Source: Bacillota bacterium (lineage in GTDB: Bacteria; Bacillota_C; Negativicutes; JAEYSJ01). From it: a DNA stretch of 5,622 nucleotides. Shown here in pieces: positions 5,308 to 5,622 of this stretch (within the stretch, counting starts at the first letter, position 1; each line of letters opens with the position of its first letter). The stretch spans positions 1-5,622 of the forward strand of contig JAEYSJ010000374.1 of assembly GCA_023434855.1 (NCBI GenBank), written 5' to 3'. The notes below the pieces were generated by a model that made no database searches, was not told the origin of the DNA, and saw nothing but the letters and a program-made list of their open reading frames with translations. The translations under genes and the position numbers were made by a program.

Positions 5308-5622
5308 TCATTTCAACATGAACTTCTTTAAATACGGTTGAATTGTTTTATAAAATATCTCCGGTATTTCACCATGAGTGCATTCCTGCCTTTTATATAA
5401 CATATCCTTTGTTGAACCGTCTTTCATATGGCATCCATAGGCAGTACAATTGTTAACATTGATATGTTCAACAGAAACTACAGTAAATGAATCAAGATAT
5501 TTTCGATAACATTTATCACATATTAATTCAAAAGTTGCATCCAGGTTGTAAAAGAATCTTATACTTTCATCCCTACTGAAGACTTCTTCACATATTGAAC
5601 TCTTCAAAGGTATCTCGCGAAT
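5308..5622 (-). CDS. Unrecognised cysteine-containing protein, C-terminal part (runs off right edge)
   Basis: I do not recognise this protein. The frame is open to the window end (104 codons plus stop), so the real start is probably outside. The TTG at 5607 could serve as a start but has no clear ribosome binding site before it. Numbered from that TTG, it has a CDKC knuckle at 30-33, then Cys54 and CysHis at 59-60 (in NNCTAYGCHMKDGS), and Cys76 with His78. Spacing of this kind could bind zinc or another metal, which is inference. The rest is mixed polar and hydrophobic with a basic C-terminal helix (about 80-99, ending KKFMLK). There is no signal peptide or membrane segment in the visible part. 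Codon use looks more A/T-rich than in the alkyltransferase or MetE-like genes. It points toward the transporter gene but is separated from it by about 350 bases. Confidence 0.65.
   Translation of the reverse strand: MREIPLKSSICEEVFSRDESIRFFYNLDATFELICDKCYRKYLDSFTVVSVEHINVNNCTAYGCHMKDGSTKDMLYKRQECTHGEIPEIFYKTIQPYLKKFMLK

Overview
The window is ordinary low-to-moderate GC (roughly 40% by eye) bacterial chromosome. It holds seven protein genes on both strands, well separated, with AGGAGG-type ribosome binding sites, A/T-rich spacers and one textbook intrinsic terminator. The gene style and the particular paralogues (a short stand-alone methionine-synthase-like protein, a 90-residue HU, a DUF1294 membrane protein) suggest a Firmicute. 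My best guess is an anaerobic Negativicute or acetogen of the Sporomusa/Pelosinus type; this is inferred from protein flavour and not proven by any marker gene.

Left part (1-1034): two DNA-repair genes point leftwards. They are a deoxyribonuclease IV family AP endonuclease, cut off by the window edge, and upstream of it a complete O6-alkylguanine-DNA alkyltransferase with the PCHRV active site. The 116-base gap between them shows no clear terminator, so they may be co-transcribed as a small alkylation/AP-site repair unit. A divergent promoter region (812-1034) separates them from the next gene.

Middle (1035-3255): a 354-residue protein of the UROD/MetE fold, with the His-x-Cys and late Cys expected of the zinc site of cobalamin-independent methionine synthase, runs rightwards from an extended -10 promoter. 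It converges on a leftward LigB/DODA-type extradiol dioxygenase. The short space between them carries no obvious terminator. It does contain a minus-strand reading frame, interrupted by one TGA, that looks like the tail of a decayed gene.

Right part (3256-5622): an HU-type nucleoid protein has its own promoter and a strong terminator. It is followed by three leftward genes: a three-helix DUF1294 membrane protein, a ten-helix EamA/DMT-family exporter, and, after a gene-poor A/T-rich stretch of about 350 bases, the C-terminal part of an unrecognised cysteine-containing protein that runs off the right edge. For the DUF1294 and EamA genes the ribosome binding site places the start downstream of the longest possible reading frame.

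I see no CRISPR array, tRNA, rRNA, insertion sequence, phage gene, defence cassette or convincing riboswitch. The genes do not form one pathway. The points most worth a second look are the possible gene remnants in the two spacers, the stand-alone MetE-like enzyme, and the unidentified gene at the right edge.
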